From Cordilura impudica (taxonomy: Eukaryota; Arthropoda; Insecta; Diptera; Scathophagidae), in NCBI GenBank assembly GCA_963682025.1, contig OY821518.1, positions 35,531,059 through 35,595,058 on the forward strand: a stretch of DNA of 64,000 nucleotides, given 5' to 3'. The position numbers were made by a program, and so were the translations under genes. The notes beneath the pieces are model-generated. The model did no database searches, had not been told where the DNA came from, and saw nothing but the letters and a program-made list of their open reading frames with translations. Below, one piece after another: positions 20,863-31,783 of the stretch (its first letter is position 1; each line of letters opens with the position of its first letter).

Positions 20863-21092
20863 TTATTTTTTATTTTATTTTATTTTTTTTTTTGTTGGCC
20901 TTGAAGACTTCAAATGGACCTTTCTTCCCAACCCATATTGTTTATCAATGGTCAAATTCTGCTAACAGTTTCCAATAATATTGCAATACGTTCGGCAGAT
21001 CTTTGGCTCTTTAACCAACTTTTTGCAGTACCAAGTTGGATTTTGTTAAAAATATTTAATAATTTTATCATGCACTTCTGTTTCATTACTCA
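20863..21092. other. Unassigned stretch
   Basis: No feature seen beyond a T-rich run at 20870-20895. Confidence 0.3.
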
Positions 21093-21465
21093 TCTATAAT
21101 ATTAATAGGCTAGGCGATTCCTTGTGACCGATATTTTGTTCTATTGTTTTATTCCGAATTTGACCAAACGTATATTATTTGAAAGGTATTTCTTTTTAGC
21201 CGTTTTGCAGATTTACAGATTTTTAAATTTTTTCCTTTATTTTGAGTAAATTGCTTTTAAAATTGCTACCAACACATACATAAAATTATACAATGCTATG
21301 TGTTTGTTAATTTAATTTGTTAATGTGTTTTTAATAACAATGCATTTGTTATTTTATATTGATTTCTAAATTGGCTCTAATTGATTAGCATACCTTTAGG
21401 GTCTTTATTTAATGAAAAAATAAAATTTCCTAGTATTTGCACTCGAATTTCGAGGACTGGAATCT
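21093..21465 (+). mobile_element. Short Helitron, copy 2 (3' end lost)
   Basis: The start TCTATAATATTAATAGGC is intact and the body matches the other copies through GAATTTCGAGGACTGGAATCT. The final GCTAG is replaced by AAC, so the terminator end is missing. Confidence 0.75.
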
Positions 21466-21864
21466 AACAACAAATGCGTAGAGTTGTCGTAAAACATAAT
21501 AGAATAGAATTTGAAAGAAAACTTGATCAGCAAAATTCAAATAATACTTTCGAAACAAGTTAAGGTGAAAAACGTGTGCTAAGCTTTTTTCTATCTGACT
21601 CCTTAAATATCGCAAATACAAATGAACACTATTTATGGTATTCATACACAAATTTTTTTCTGTGATTGATTAATTTAATTTCTTTTAATGATCATAATTA
21701 TTTTAAATTTTTCCAAAAAATGTTTCACTTTTATAAATTTTTAACCTGCGGTTCAAGCAAAATCTAAAAAATTAAAACGATCGAAAACAGGAAAATTCAC
21801 CCGTAAATTTATATTAGTTACAGAATTTAATAAACAGTTTCTGGCCATACTTATTTAGTTTTTT
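21466..21864. other. AT-rich unassigned stretch
   Basis: No gene or repeat recognised. Confidence 0.3.
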
Positions 21865-22656
21865 TATACCCTATACCACTATGTGGTTTGGGTATAATGA
21901 CTTTGTGCTGCTGTTTGTAACAACCAAAAATATTTGACCTAGACCCATCTTTAATTATACCGATCGAATCAGAATCACTTTCTGAGGTGATTTAACAATG
22001 TCCGTCCGTCCGTCCGTCTGTCCGTCCGTCCGTCTGTGTGTCCATGTAAAGCTTGTAATCAAACTGCAGGTCGCAAATATGAATATATTTTGATGAAATT
22101 TGGTACATAAGCTTTTATCGGCCATGGGATGAACGCTATTGAAATTGGTGAGAATCGGTCCATGCTAAGACCTAGCCCCCATACAAATTACCCATATGAA
22201 ATCGACATAAATTGCCATAAGATCCAAATTGTCATATAGATCTTACTCAAATTGGGTTTGTATGCGTTCATTACATCCACTAATGAGTAGTCCAAAAATG
22301 ATCCCTTTGACCCCATATAGAGCTGCTTCCCGATTGTCACTTAAATCTAATAAAAAACAAAAATATTGCACTGATTCTTCTCAAATTTTGTTTGTATATA
22401 TTTTTGCAAAATACAAGAGACTTTACCAAACATGATCAGGATCGGTCCATTTTTGGACTTAGTCCCTTTACAGATATAGCATCCGATATGAACTTTTTCA
22501 TATCTGCAGCCAAAAAAATTAATAAAAATCCCACTCAAATTTGGTTTTTGCGTATTTTCAATGTCCAGTTAGTTGGGCCTAAGAGGTAGGGTTTCTAAAC
22601 GCATGGTATAGGGTATCGTATAGTCGGTCTAGACCGACTATAATTTTCTTACTTGT
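21865..22656 (-). mobile_element. mini-me-like repeat, copy B (full length)
   Basis: A reverse-orientation copy with TATACCCTATACCA at one end and the 24-bp TATAGTCGGTCT palindrome (about 22619-22642) at the other. The microsatellite reads (GTCC)n with GTCT interruptions at about 21999-22036. It is very similar to copies A and C over its whole length, which suggests recent spread. Confidence 0.75.
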
Positions 22657-23184
22657 TTTAATTAAATTTGATATAATTAATTTTTTTTTGTTTATATATC
22701 TTCATCGTTGGGATGAAATAACGATAGTTTCTATACTTTTGTGGCATTTTTAGTAGGCGTGCCATACAAGAAATAATTTTGCTATATTTTATGTGTCCAT
22801 AATGAGTAGAAAGAATGTTTGGAAGTATTTTTTATAAAATATCATTATACCTTCTGAAATTCCATTCTGCAATTAATCGAATATATTTTTTAAGTTTTTT
22901 TTGAAAAATTTGTTCTATATTAAGAAAAGTTTCATTCGACTTGGAGTTACTCTTGTAGGATTATAGACATCTACTATATTTGTATTTTGTCATGGTATGC
23001 CTTGCCAGACTTGGCAAAGGCTCAAATTTGCAACTATTCAATATTGCCAACTTAATAAGTAGAAAAACAAGCTATATATTTAAAATTTATATTTGTAATT
23101 AATTTGCGTCAGCTTTTGCTTTATTTTGATTTTTGAAATTGGCTTTATTTTTGGTTAAAGTTAAATTTCAAATTAGGTATTTGT
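22657..23184. other. AT-rich unassigned stretch
   Basis: No gene or element recognised. It is the left flank of the Tc1-like element. Confidence 0.35.
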
Positions 23185-23372
23185 ACAGTTGCCCGCAAAA
23201 CTAAGGACAGAGCTAAATTTTTTTTAGGTTTTACCAATTTATACGCGTTTCAGCAAAAATTTTAAGACAAAACCCGTATTTAGTTTTTATAAAAAACATT
23301 TTTACATTTTACTTGCACGGCTAAAGAGAATAGTAACATTCACATTACCACATAATGTAGCAACGCAAAACT

Positions 23373-24102
23373 CTGTGGTTTTTTAGAATAACCGCGTATG
23401 TCATAAAATCAAAATGTTCAGGGGAGCCAAAAAACGTCATATTTGAAATTATGGGCTTGATGTAAAGTTTTTAGAGCTTTTTATTAAACAGTCCTGTAGA
23501 TATGGGCAATAAATACTTTATATAAAATTTTGAGTCAAAAATCTTCAGGGGAATAGATCCTAGAGAAGGATGAAAAAAAAAACAATATGTAAATAACACT
23601 TTAAGTGTGTGCAGACAAAACAACTTATGTCGACAAACGTCGTTTTCTTTGAAAAAGAAAACTACATATGCAACCACCCATGTAGACATAAGTTGTTGTT
23701 GTTTGAAAACTGGATTTTTTGTTCGTCAGCAATAAGTTAACGGGACTTAGGATGAGAATATAACAACGTATCAAGAATTATAGTGACAAAAAAAAATGCA
23801 GAAATAAGTGGTTATAAACTGAAAAATAATCCAAAGTTATTTTTCATTTATTTTCATTAATAACAACGTCTGTCGCTATGTGTCAGCGATCAAACGTAGG
23901 TTGACATATGTCGATAGTGCTGCAAATTAATTCAATAAACATTTAAGTAACGGCGTTATTTAAAGAAAAAAACTCAGAAATGGTCAATATTAATTTAAAA
24001 AAAAATTAACGCATGTAAAGAGCGTTAAAAATTAATACATTTGGCATCGTTAACTCAAAACTGCCAAAAATGGACATACGCGGTTATTCCAGAAAACCAC
24101 AG
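23373..24102. mobile_element. 730-bp fold-back element inserted in the Tc1 inner repeat
   Basis: The ends are inverted repeats of about 30 bp with two or three mismatches: CTGTGGTTTT followed by AGAATAACCGCGTATGTC on the left, and the reverse at 24073-24102. AACT stands directly on both sides (23369-23372 and 24103-24106). Removing the element and one AACT restores the Tc1 repeat core GCAAAACTAAGG. Inside is a further hairpin (ACTTATGTCGAC near 23620 against GTAGACATAAGT near 23682). No transposase is coded. The superfamily is unknown. Confidence 0.75.
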
Positions 24103-24262
24103 AACTAAGGTCACACTTATTGTTTATATGGAATAACGGAACAAAAAAAATCACAAATAAACAAAAGTCAGTTACATTGTAGAAGAAGCATCGTAGTTAA
24201 GACGTAAAATTTAAATTAGTTTAACTTCTTAATTTAATATATAAAAAAAAAAATGCAAAATA

Positions 24263-25121
24263 ATGCAACGTAAACAGTTAAGTCTTGAGGAGAGAAAAAT
24301 TATAACAGATCTTATGGTCAAATCGGAAAAATAGTGTCCCGTAGTCGTTTTACGGTAAGAAAAGTTACTCAACGCAAAATAAAGGAGAACCAAAGCGAAA
24401 ATAAGCCTGAAAGTGGTCGGCCACCAAAGCTGGCCGGCAAACAAAAACGATATATAAAGCGCACCGTGGAGAAAAATCCATTCACAAGTGCCACAAGAAT
24501 TGCCGATTAACTCGAAAATTACGAAAACACAAAAGTTTCACCCGATAGTGTTCGAAGATGTTTAGCTATTCAGGGTCTAATGTCATGTTCCCCAATAAAA
24601 AAAACCACTTATAAACAAAGTAAACAGATGTTAGCGCTTAGACTTTGAAAAAGTATTTAAATAAGCCCCAAGAGTGGAACAAAGTGATATTTACAGACAA
24701 ATCGAAATGCAACATATTTGATTCTGATAGTCGTTTAAAAGTGTACCATAAAAAAGAAGAAGCTTTGAGTCCAAAAAATACGGTGAAGACTGTTAAACAT
24801 GGAGGCGGAGGTGTTATTGTATGGGGCTGTATGTTATCGTTGAGTGGTGGAAACATTGTTTTTGTTGATAATACAATGAACCACTATGTTTATTTGGATA
24901 TTTTAAAAAATAATTTGCAGGAAAGTGCGTCAAAAATGGGTTTAGCTGATGACAAATATTACCAACAAGACAACGACCCGAAGCACACAGCCCACAATGT
25001 GAAAATGTGGCTTCTTTTTAATACTCAACACATGCTAGCAACATCTCCACAAAGTCCTGACCTCAACCCCATTGAGGAAAGAAATGTGCGAAAAACGAAA
25101 TATGAAACAAACCCCAACTGA
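24263..25121 (+). pseudogene. Tc1-like transposase pseudogene (DD34E)
   Basis: The N-terminus starts at ATG 24263 (MQRKQLSLEERKII, helix-turn-helix) and hits a TAG after about 23 codons. A GRPP hook motif follows near 24417 in another frame. The C-terminal half (24645-25121) is open: first catalytic D in IFTDKSKCN (the usual DES is DKS), HGGGGVIVWGCM, second D in YYQQDNDPKHTA, and E in SPDLNPIEE, with 34 residues between the last two. The end of the protein is shifted and lost. Several stops and frame changes mean no active enzyme. Confidence 0.85.
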
Positions 25122-25439
25122 AGCAGGTTCTCCGGTATGAATGGAACAAAATAAGTTCCGAAACAACAAAAACGTTAGTTAATTCTATGAATAAATGATC
25201 AAAGGCTGCATTACACAATAAAGGCTATCCAACTAAATATTAAAAAGGTAAAATTTTCGTTATATTTGTAATTTTAAAAATAAATTAAATTTAATCTATA
25301 TATATATATATATACACCTATATAAAATGGAATGTGTGTTTGTTTATGTTTGTTTGTACCTTATAGGAGACCAAACATCAGGACCGATCTTCCTGAAATT
25401 TTCACAGCATTTAATTGGGACTTTGGCATGATTAATAGG

Positions 25440-25760
25440 GTACTTTTTTTTCGACACGCCCACATTTACGCCCACTTTTATAAAAGTATGTAATTGCTCC
25501 CATATAGTTTTTAACAGATTTACTTCAAATTGTATACACATTATACTCCAGGCGAGGTAGAAATAAACATTTCTTACGCCACGCCCCCCTTTACGCCCCT
25601 TTTCACGCCAAATTTTGTTTGAAAGTTTTAAACTTTTTGTTCTCTGTACAAATTTGTTCCTTCCAACGGATTTTTTTATTATTTGGTAGTATATTGCTCT
25701 TAATGCTGTTAACGTTGCCATATAACTATGAACCACGCCCACTTCACCGCCCCCTTTTTT
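25440..25760 (+). repeat. CACGCCCAC-rich repeat in the Helitron left part
   Basis: Three clusters of ACGCCCAC/CACGCCCCC boxes, near 25456, 25577 and 25733, are separated by AT-rich spacers with similar wording (CTCCCATATAG, ATATTGCTC). It is related in style to 26863-27375 and 41590-42250. Confidence 0.45.
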
Positions 25761-25960
25761 TAATTCAGATACTTACTTATACCACTAACAATGTTTGCTA
25801 TATAAAATTCTTTTGCTGTAATATGTATTTACCTAAAGTTTTATACACTTTTTATCTACAGGTAAGGTAGCCATACATTTTTTTTATTACCAAATCCCCC
25901 TTTTTCGCCCCATTTTACCTTAAATTATAATTAATCTGCTTTCAATCTTATATATAAAAA

Positions 25961-26739
25961 CAAGTAAGAAAATTATAGTCGGTCTAGACCGACTATACGA
26001 TACCCTATACCATGCGTTTAGAAACCGAATCTCCTAGGCCCAACTAACTGGACATAGAAAATAAGCAAAAACCAAATTTGAGTGGGATTTTTATTAATTT
26101 TTTTTGCTGCAGATATGAAAAAGTTCATATCGGATGATATATCTATATGGGGACTAGGTCCAAAAATGGACCGATCCTGACCATGGTTGGTAAAATCTCT
26201 TGTATTTTGCGAAAATATATACAAACAAAATTTGAGAAGAATCAGTGCAATATTTTTATTTTTTAATAGATTTAAGTGAAGATAGGGAAGCAGCTCTATA
26301 TGGGGCCAAAGGGATCATTTTTGGACTACTCATTAATGGATGTAATGAACGTATACAAACCCAATTTGAGTAAGATCTATATGACAATTTGGATCTTATG
26401 GCAATTTATGTCGATTTCACAGGGGTAATTTGTATGGGGGCTAGGACTGAACATGGACCGATTCTCACCAATTTCAATAGCGTTCATCCCAGGGCCGATA
26501 AAAGCTTATATACCAAATTTCATCAAAATATATTCATATTTGCGACCTGCAGTTTGATTACAAGCTTTACATGGACACACAGACGGACGGACGGACGGAC
26601 GGACATTCTTAAATCAACTCAGAAAGTGATTCTGATTCGATCGGTATAATTAAAGATGGGTCTAGGTGAAATATTTTTGGTTGTTACAAACAGCAGCACA
26701 AAGTCATTATACCCAAACCACATAGTGGTATAGGGTATA
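25961..26739 (+). mobile_element. mini-me-like repeat, copy C (inside the Helitron)
   Basis: A full-length copy with the 24-bp palindrome at about 25974-25997, an ATACCCTATACCA start and a TGGTATAGGGTAT end. The microsatellite is short here, five GACG units at about 26581-26604. It is younger than the Helitron it sits in. Confidence 0.75.
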
Positions 26740-26862
26740 GTTAATGTGAGTTAGTTTGTGCTTTATAGGAGGCCAAACCCGTGAACCGCTCTACCTGAAA
26801 TTTTCACAAAGTGTTACTGTGACTCCGGATGGAATAATAGGTTATATAAATTTTTGATTGGA

Positions 26863-27375
26863 CAAAGGGGCGGTGCCACGCCCATATAACCCAAAACTTT
26901 AAATCGTCATATCTCGGGAATTTGTTGACCTACAGCGGTCATAAGTGGTACATATGGTATTGGCATGAATAGAAAAACATACCAGAAGAAAAAGGGCTGG
27001 ACCACGCCCCTTTTTAAAAAAATAAAAAATCGTAATATCTTCTAAACTACTGGAAGGATCGTCATGAAATTTTCACAAAAGGATATATTTGCGATTTACT
27101 AAGTCCTTAACTATATAAAGTTGTTAGAGAGCAAAGGGTCGTGGTCCCGCCCATATAACCCAAAATTTAAAATCTTCATATCTCGGCCATTTTTAACCTA
27201 CGGCGATGATATTTGGTATGTATATCGTATTGAAATTAATAGAAATAGTACTACAAGAAAACTGGGCGGGACCACGCCCTTTTTAGAAAAATTAAAATCC
27301 ATAATAACTTCTATTAAGCCCTTGACTATATAAAGTTGTTAGTGGACAAAGGGGCGAGGCCCCGCCCATATAACT
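26863..27375 (+). repeat. Imperfect tandem repeat in the Helitron (CCCGCCCATATAACCC units)
   Basis: The block CAAAGGG.CG.GG.CCCGCCCATATAAC recurs at 26863, 27132 and 27347, followed by a TCATATCTCGG block in the first two. A second motif, GACCACGCCC.TTTTTA.AAAAA, lies midway in each unit. Units are 269 and 215 bp. There is no open frame. Confidence 0.6.
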
Positions 27376-27544
27376 TAATATTTGTCATGGATTGATTTGC
27401 TTAGTAAGGTGTTTTCTTAAATAGGTATACATTCCATGCGAAAGTCGGCGGGCCACGTACCTTTGTTTCCATTTTGTAGGAAAGCCAGACCTGTACACTA
27501 GTCTTCTTTAAACTTTCACTCACTACACCCAATTTTTTATATTC

Positions 27545-27994
27545 GATTATTGATGTGCCAGGCTTTCCACCACATGTGCTACAACTCAAAATTGGAGTGC
27601 CCTTTATTTTACTGCGCAATATCGATCCACCACGTCTTTGCAATGGCACTCGACTTGCAGTTAAAAACTGTTAAATAATTTAGTAGAAGCGACCATTATA
27701 TCAGGAGAATATAAAGGAACAGATGTACTTTTGCCACGCATTCCAATGATCCCAATTGATTTACCATTCGACTTCAAACGATTACAGTTTCCTGTTCGAT
27801 TAGCGTTTGCGATGACTGTTAACAAAGCTCAAGGTCAATCTCTTCAAGTTTGTGGCTTAAATTTAGCAAATCCATATTTCTCGCATGGACAGCTTTACGT
27901 TGCATGCTCACGTGTGGGGAAACCCACCGACTTATATGTTTATGCACCAGATGGACAAACTAAAAATATTGTACATCCTAAAGCATTGCATTAA
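27545..27994 (+). pseudogene. Helitron Pif1-type helicase, C-terminal remnant
   Basis: Frame one reads GFPPHVLQLKIGVPFILLRN and DPPRLCNGTRLAVK up to about 27668. A one-base loss there shifts the frame, and the next frame continues NNLVEATIISG and from 27731 reads PRIPMIPIDLPFDFKR, FAMTVNKAQGQS, SHGQLYVACSRVG, ending in TAA at 27994. These are the last helicase motifs (V and VI) of Helitron Rep/helicase proteins, which unwind DNA during rolling-circle transposition. The Rep nuclease and the first part of the helicase are absent. The arginine of motif VI (CSRVG) remains. Confidence 0.88.
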
Positions 27995-28360
27995 TATTAT
28001 TTATTTTGTAACGTATAAATATTTTTTTTATTTTTTTTTATTTTATAACGATGATGGGTAGCGAAGTACACCGGGTTCAGCTAGTTTAATACAAAAATTA
28101 ATTTTTTTTTAAATAAAACTTTAATATACTTATAGGTGTGTCCTTACTTTTGCGGTGCAAATATTGAATGCAACACTAGTATTTTCTGAATTTTTCTGCC
28201 CTAATGAAATGAAGCACCTTATTTTTTAATTAAATTGAATTACTACAATTTATTTTTGCGTTTTTTAGTGTTTTTTCTTTCTTTTTTTTTCGTAAATAAA
28301 AAAATTAAAGAAAACCAAAAAAAAAATGTTGCTGTGTCCTTAGTTTTGCGGGCCACTGTA

Positions 28361-29856
28361 TATGTAGTGCATATGTGTAAGCATTCATTAATAATCGCCA
28401 AATTTAACAGACATCATCCTAGAGATGTTTAAAGGGTCATGTATTTAAGTGAATCTTCAAGTTGCTACCTATAATTTGTTTAAAGGCTTTGCGGACGGAA
28501 ATAAACTCAAAAAGTTGGTTTGTGTCAATTAGTTTTGGTAGATACAAAAATCCGCAAAATTTAATTTTTCCCCTGTACGTTCTTGTTATAAAAATATTAT
28601 AACTAAACTAATTATAATAAATTTATAAAAAAAAATCTCAAATAAGTCCGCAAATTACATAAAACCCTTTAAAAAGAAAAATGATATAAAAAAATTTGTC
28701 TTTAACATTCCGTATCTCAAAGTTGAATTTGCAACCGGTCATTTTATGTCAAAATTTAAATTCATACTGTCAGTGGTTATAGTGCTTTGGCAATGATACA
28801 ACAAGAAACCACTATTTTAAACCGCTTCGCTTAAGTGCGCAAGTCCAAAACTGTTTTTGAAATTACTCTTCTAAAATTGCTTATAAGTCTTCTCTTACAC
28901 ATTACGATGCTTAATTGAATACAAAATTCTTTATTGAATTAGATTTAATTTAATAAACATGCATGAATTATATGGAAAACAGTAAAAATTTAATTTGTTT
29001 TTAATTATTAAATTAATTGTTTTTATGAAAATATATTTTAAAACTATACATTAAAACAAATGTATACAATCTTAGGAACAGGACTATTATAGTTACAGTT
29101 AAATCGAAAGCATTTCTGATTTACTTTGAAACAACAAAGAACAATAGAAAAATTTGTAAAAATAATTAACAATTCGTTTTTATTGACTAACAAAACAATA
29201 AAAATAAACGGTTTGTCATAAGTTTTTTTTTATTATATTGTTTTTGTAATTTTAAAAGCTAAAGTTCGACAATGTTTATAAACATCTGCTTTCGCAACAT
29301 ATTGTATACGGCATCATTTAAATTCATGTATCGTACATAATTTAAATTGACACACAATCATATTTAAACATTTTTAAAAAATGAGTGAATGGGAATATTT
29401 TTTTAAAAATGAAAAAAAAAAAAAACAACAAAGCGGCAAATTGAGCTAAAAACATTTTATGTAGTTCAATTTAACTAAAATAAATAAACAACTAAAATAA
29501 ATAAACGATACCGGTAAAAATTCGTTTAGTAAACCAATTTGTTTTGGTTAACTGTTACAAAAGTTAAAATAAATAGTTCTTATCCAAACAACTGATTTTT
29601 CATTTAAATTAATTTTACATTAAAATTAAATGAGGGTAGCACTCATAAATATGCCAAGATATAGAATTCTACTTTGAAATTATTTAAAAAAAATTTTTTT
29701 TTGGAAAAGAAAACTGTTAAATATGATATAAAGTTATTGATCGACTAATAGAAGAATTTGGTTTAATCGATGATTTTTATCCCTTAATCAGTCAACCGCT
29801 AAAAAAATATTTTTCAATTTATAGCCGCCCAAAGTTAAACCAAGAATAGTTGTAAA
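28361..29856. other. AT-rich unassigned stretch
   Basis: No gene. The part at 29520-29620 resembles 7325-7440 (ACTGTT..AAAAGTTAAAATAAAT and a following CAACTG.AT block), so a shared old repeat lies here. The rest shows nothing. Confidence 0.35.
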
Positions 29857-30232
29857 CTAGCAGATTCCAGCCCTCGAAATTCGAGCGCAAATTCTAGGAA
29901 ATTTTATTTTTTCATTAAATAAAGACCCTAAAAGTATGCTAATCAGTTATAGCTAATTCACAAATCAACACAAAAAACAACTCATTTTTAATACAAACAC
30001 ATTAACAAATTTAATAAACACACACATAGCGTTGTATAATTTTATGTATGTGTTAGTAACAACTTTAAATGCAATTTAATCAAAATAAAGGAAAAAATTT
30101 AGAAATCTGTAAATCTGGAAAATGGCTAAAAAGAAATGCCTTTCAAATAATATACGTTTGGTCAAAATCGGGATAAAACGGTAGAACAAAACATCGGTCA
30201 CAAGAAAACGCCTAGCTTAATAATATTATAGA
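29857..30232 (-). mobile_element. Short Helitron, copy 3 (complete)
   Basis: Reverse orientation. CTAGCAGATTCCAGCCCTCG with its palindrome (CTCGAAATTCGAG) is the 3' end, and TATTATAGA before a T is the 5' end. It has 376 bp with A and T flanks as expected. Confidence 0.82.
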
Positions 30233-30744
30233 TTCTAGTTGTAAGGCGCCCCACTGTGGGTTGAAATTCCAAAAAATAGGGAATAGTTGAAAAATGAAAA
30301 TAAGGTTATTTAAAAAATACTTATTACTCTATTACTGAAAATTTCAATGTCATAAGGTGTTTACTTTTCTTGCTGCATAGTATTAAAGAAATTTTTAATT
30401 TTTTCTCGAACAGTTGTGAAAATTGAAATTTGTAATAATTTGGCGGCTTATATTTTTATTTTCATCAGTCAAAAGTGATAAATCTATTATGGAATCTTCA
30501 ACTTTAGGTGGTTCAGCGTGAACTATGAAAAAAATATGTTAACAAAAGTTATATAGAAATATTTTTAAATATTTTTTTAAAATATGCCTAAATTTGGACT
30601 ATTTTTAAAATATATGTGGACTTTTAAATGGGAATAGGGTAAAATTGGGTATGAAAGTAAATTATGTATTAAACTGCAAAACGAAAGATTTCATATTTAA
30701 CAAGAATATGTTGCGTGTTTTTGCTTCAACGAAATTTATCATTA
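30233..30744. other. AT-rich unassigned stretch
   Basis: It lies between two short Helitrons. No gene recognised. Confidence 0.3.
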
Positions 30745-31069
30745 CTAGCAGATTTCAGCCCTCGAAATTCGAATGAAAATTCTAGAAAATTTAATTTTTT
30801 TTTAATAAATAAAGACCCACAAGGAATGCTAATCAATTATAGCCAATTCACAAATCAACATAAAGAACAAACTCATTTTTATTACAAACATATTAACAAA
30901 TTTAATAAACACACACATAGCATTGTATAAAAAATTTAAAAATCTGTAAATCTGCAAAACCGCTAAAAAGAAATGCCTTTCAAATAATATACGTTTGGTC
31001 AAAATCGGAATAAAACGGTAGAACAAAACATCAGTCACAAGGAATTGCCTAGCCTATTAATAGTATAGA
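30745..31069 (-). mobile_element. Short Helitron, copy 4
   Basis: Reverse orientation, from CTAGCAGATTTCAG with the CTCGAAATTCG palindrome to GTATAGA before a T. At 325 bp it carries an internal deletion of about 45 bp compared with copy 3, around 30930. Confidence 0.8.
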
Positions 31070-31259
31070 TATATTGTGAAAATAGTTACTTTTAAAATAG
31101 CGGCTCTTGTAGTCTTTAATTTGTCTTGTCCTCGTTTTCGTTGTTATAATTATTATTGCTTTTATTATTGTACTGGATTTGTTTTTTTGTTGGTAGCAGT
31201 GTTGCCATAAGACAAATGTGAGGCGGTGCTAGATAGTCTGAAAAAAGGTGTTAGAAAGC

Positions 31260-31472
31260 TACTCATAAATAAATACTTTTTCACGGGGCAGAATTTATAT
31301 CACTTTCACCATTGCCAATTGGTCAACTAAGTGAAGAATCTCACTTCATTACAAACCTGAGAAATAGTTGTAAAAAAAATTGAGCAAATGCCACAGTCCG
31401 CATTGGAATTACTTATTCTTGCCCTTAATGAAAATGACAATGGCGATGATGATGATGATGAAAATGAAGATT
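31260..31472 (+). pseudogene. C-terminal remnant of an insect transposon-type protein
   Basis: The frame near 31277 reads HGAEFISLSPLPIGQLSEE, a motif I recall from the C-terminal part of a common uncharacterised arthropod transposon protein. A frame change and stop follow, then SALELLILALNENDNG with an acidic Asp/Glu tail ending in TAA near 31472, as at the end of that family. The intervening 60 or so residues are deleted. The assignment rests on the short motif only. Confidence 0.4.
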
Positions 31473-31783
31473 AATTCAATTAATTTAATGGCGATTGTGA
31501 TATAAATGATGATTTTTAGTTAAATAATAAATTTGAATTAAATTATGATTAAAACCAGTGATATTTAAAAGCGAAAAATCGCCTATCAATAAATTTTTTT
31601 TCTAATATTTTTTTCTGAAATGGATGTTTTTATGATTATCCATCAAAAGCAAAAATACTTTATAATATGTCTTTTTTTAGTTAAATTTATGGAGTTATGG
31701 AATGTGGATAAAAAAATCTGATTTTAATATAAAATATAAATACTAGAGTTCGTTTGGCGACCAGCTCACCTGATTTGTTTTTC

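Larger units (their letters stand above)
25295..28084 (+). mobile_element. Helitron, 2.8 kb, decayed autonomous type
   Basis: The start is TCTATATATATA after an A at 25294, and the end is GGGTAGCGAAGTACACCGGG followed by TTCAGCTAG before a T at 28085. Both fit Helitron ends and the A|T target. A helicase C-terminus lies near the 3' end. Most of the interior is lost or replaced by CCACGCCC-rich repeats, and a mini-me-like copy was inserted at 25961-26739. It lies between the transposase and the right inverted repeat of the Tc1-like element. Confidence 0.78.
23186..28358 (+). mobile_element. Tc1-like transposon with IR/DR ends, twice interrupted
   Basis: The outer ends are CAGTTGCCCGCAAAACTAAG (23186) and its inverted partner ending TTTTGCGGGCCACTG (28358), each flanked by TA. 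A second copy of the core GCAAAACTAAGG.CACA lies about 180 bp inside each end: on the left at 23365-23372 plus 24103-24113, where it is split by an insertion, and on the right at about 28139-28160 (TGTGTCCTTACTTTTGCGG). This inner/outer arrangement is the IR/DR plan known from several Tc1-like families. Subtracting the fold-back element (730 bp plus duplication) and the Helitron (2790 bp) leaves about 1.65 kb, the normal Tc1 size. Confidence 0.8.

Noticed and set aside
29520..29620. Similarity to 7325-7440 as a new element
   Set aside because: Only about 100 bp, diverged, without ends; too weak to define.
31430..31472. GAT/GAA-rich run taken alone as a microsatellite
   Set aside because: It reads as the acidic tail of the broken transposon protein that ends there.
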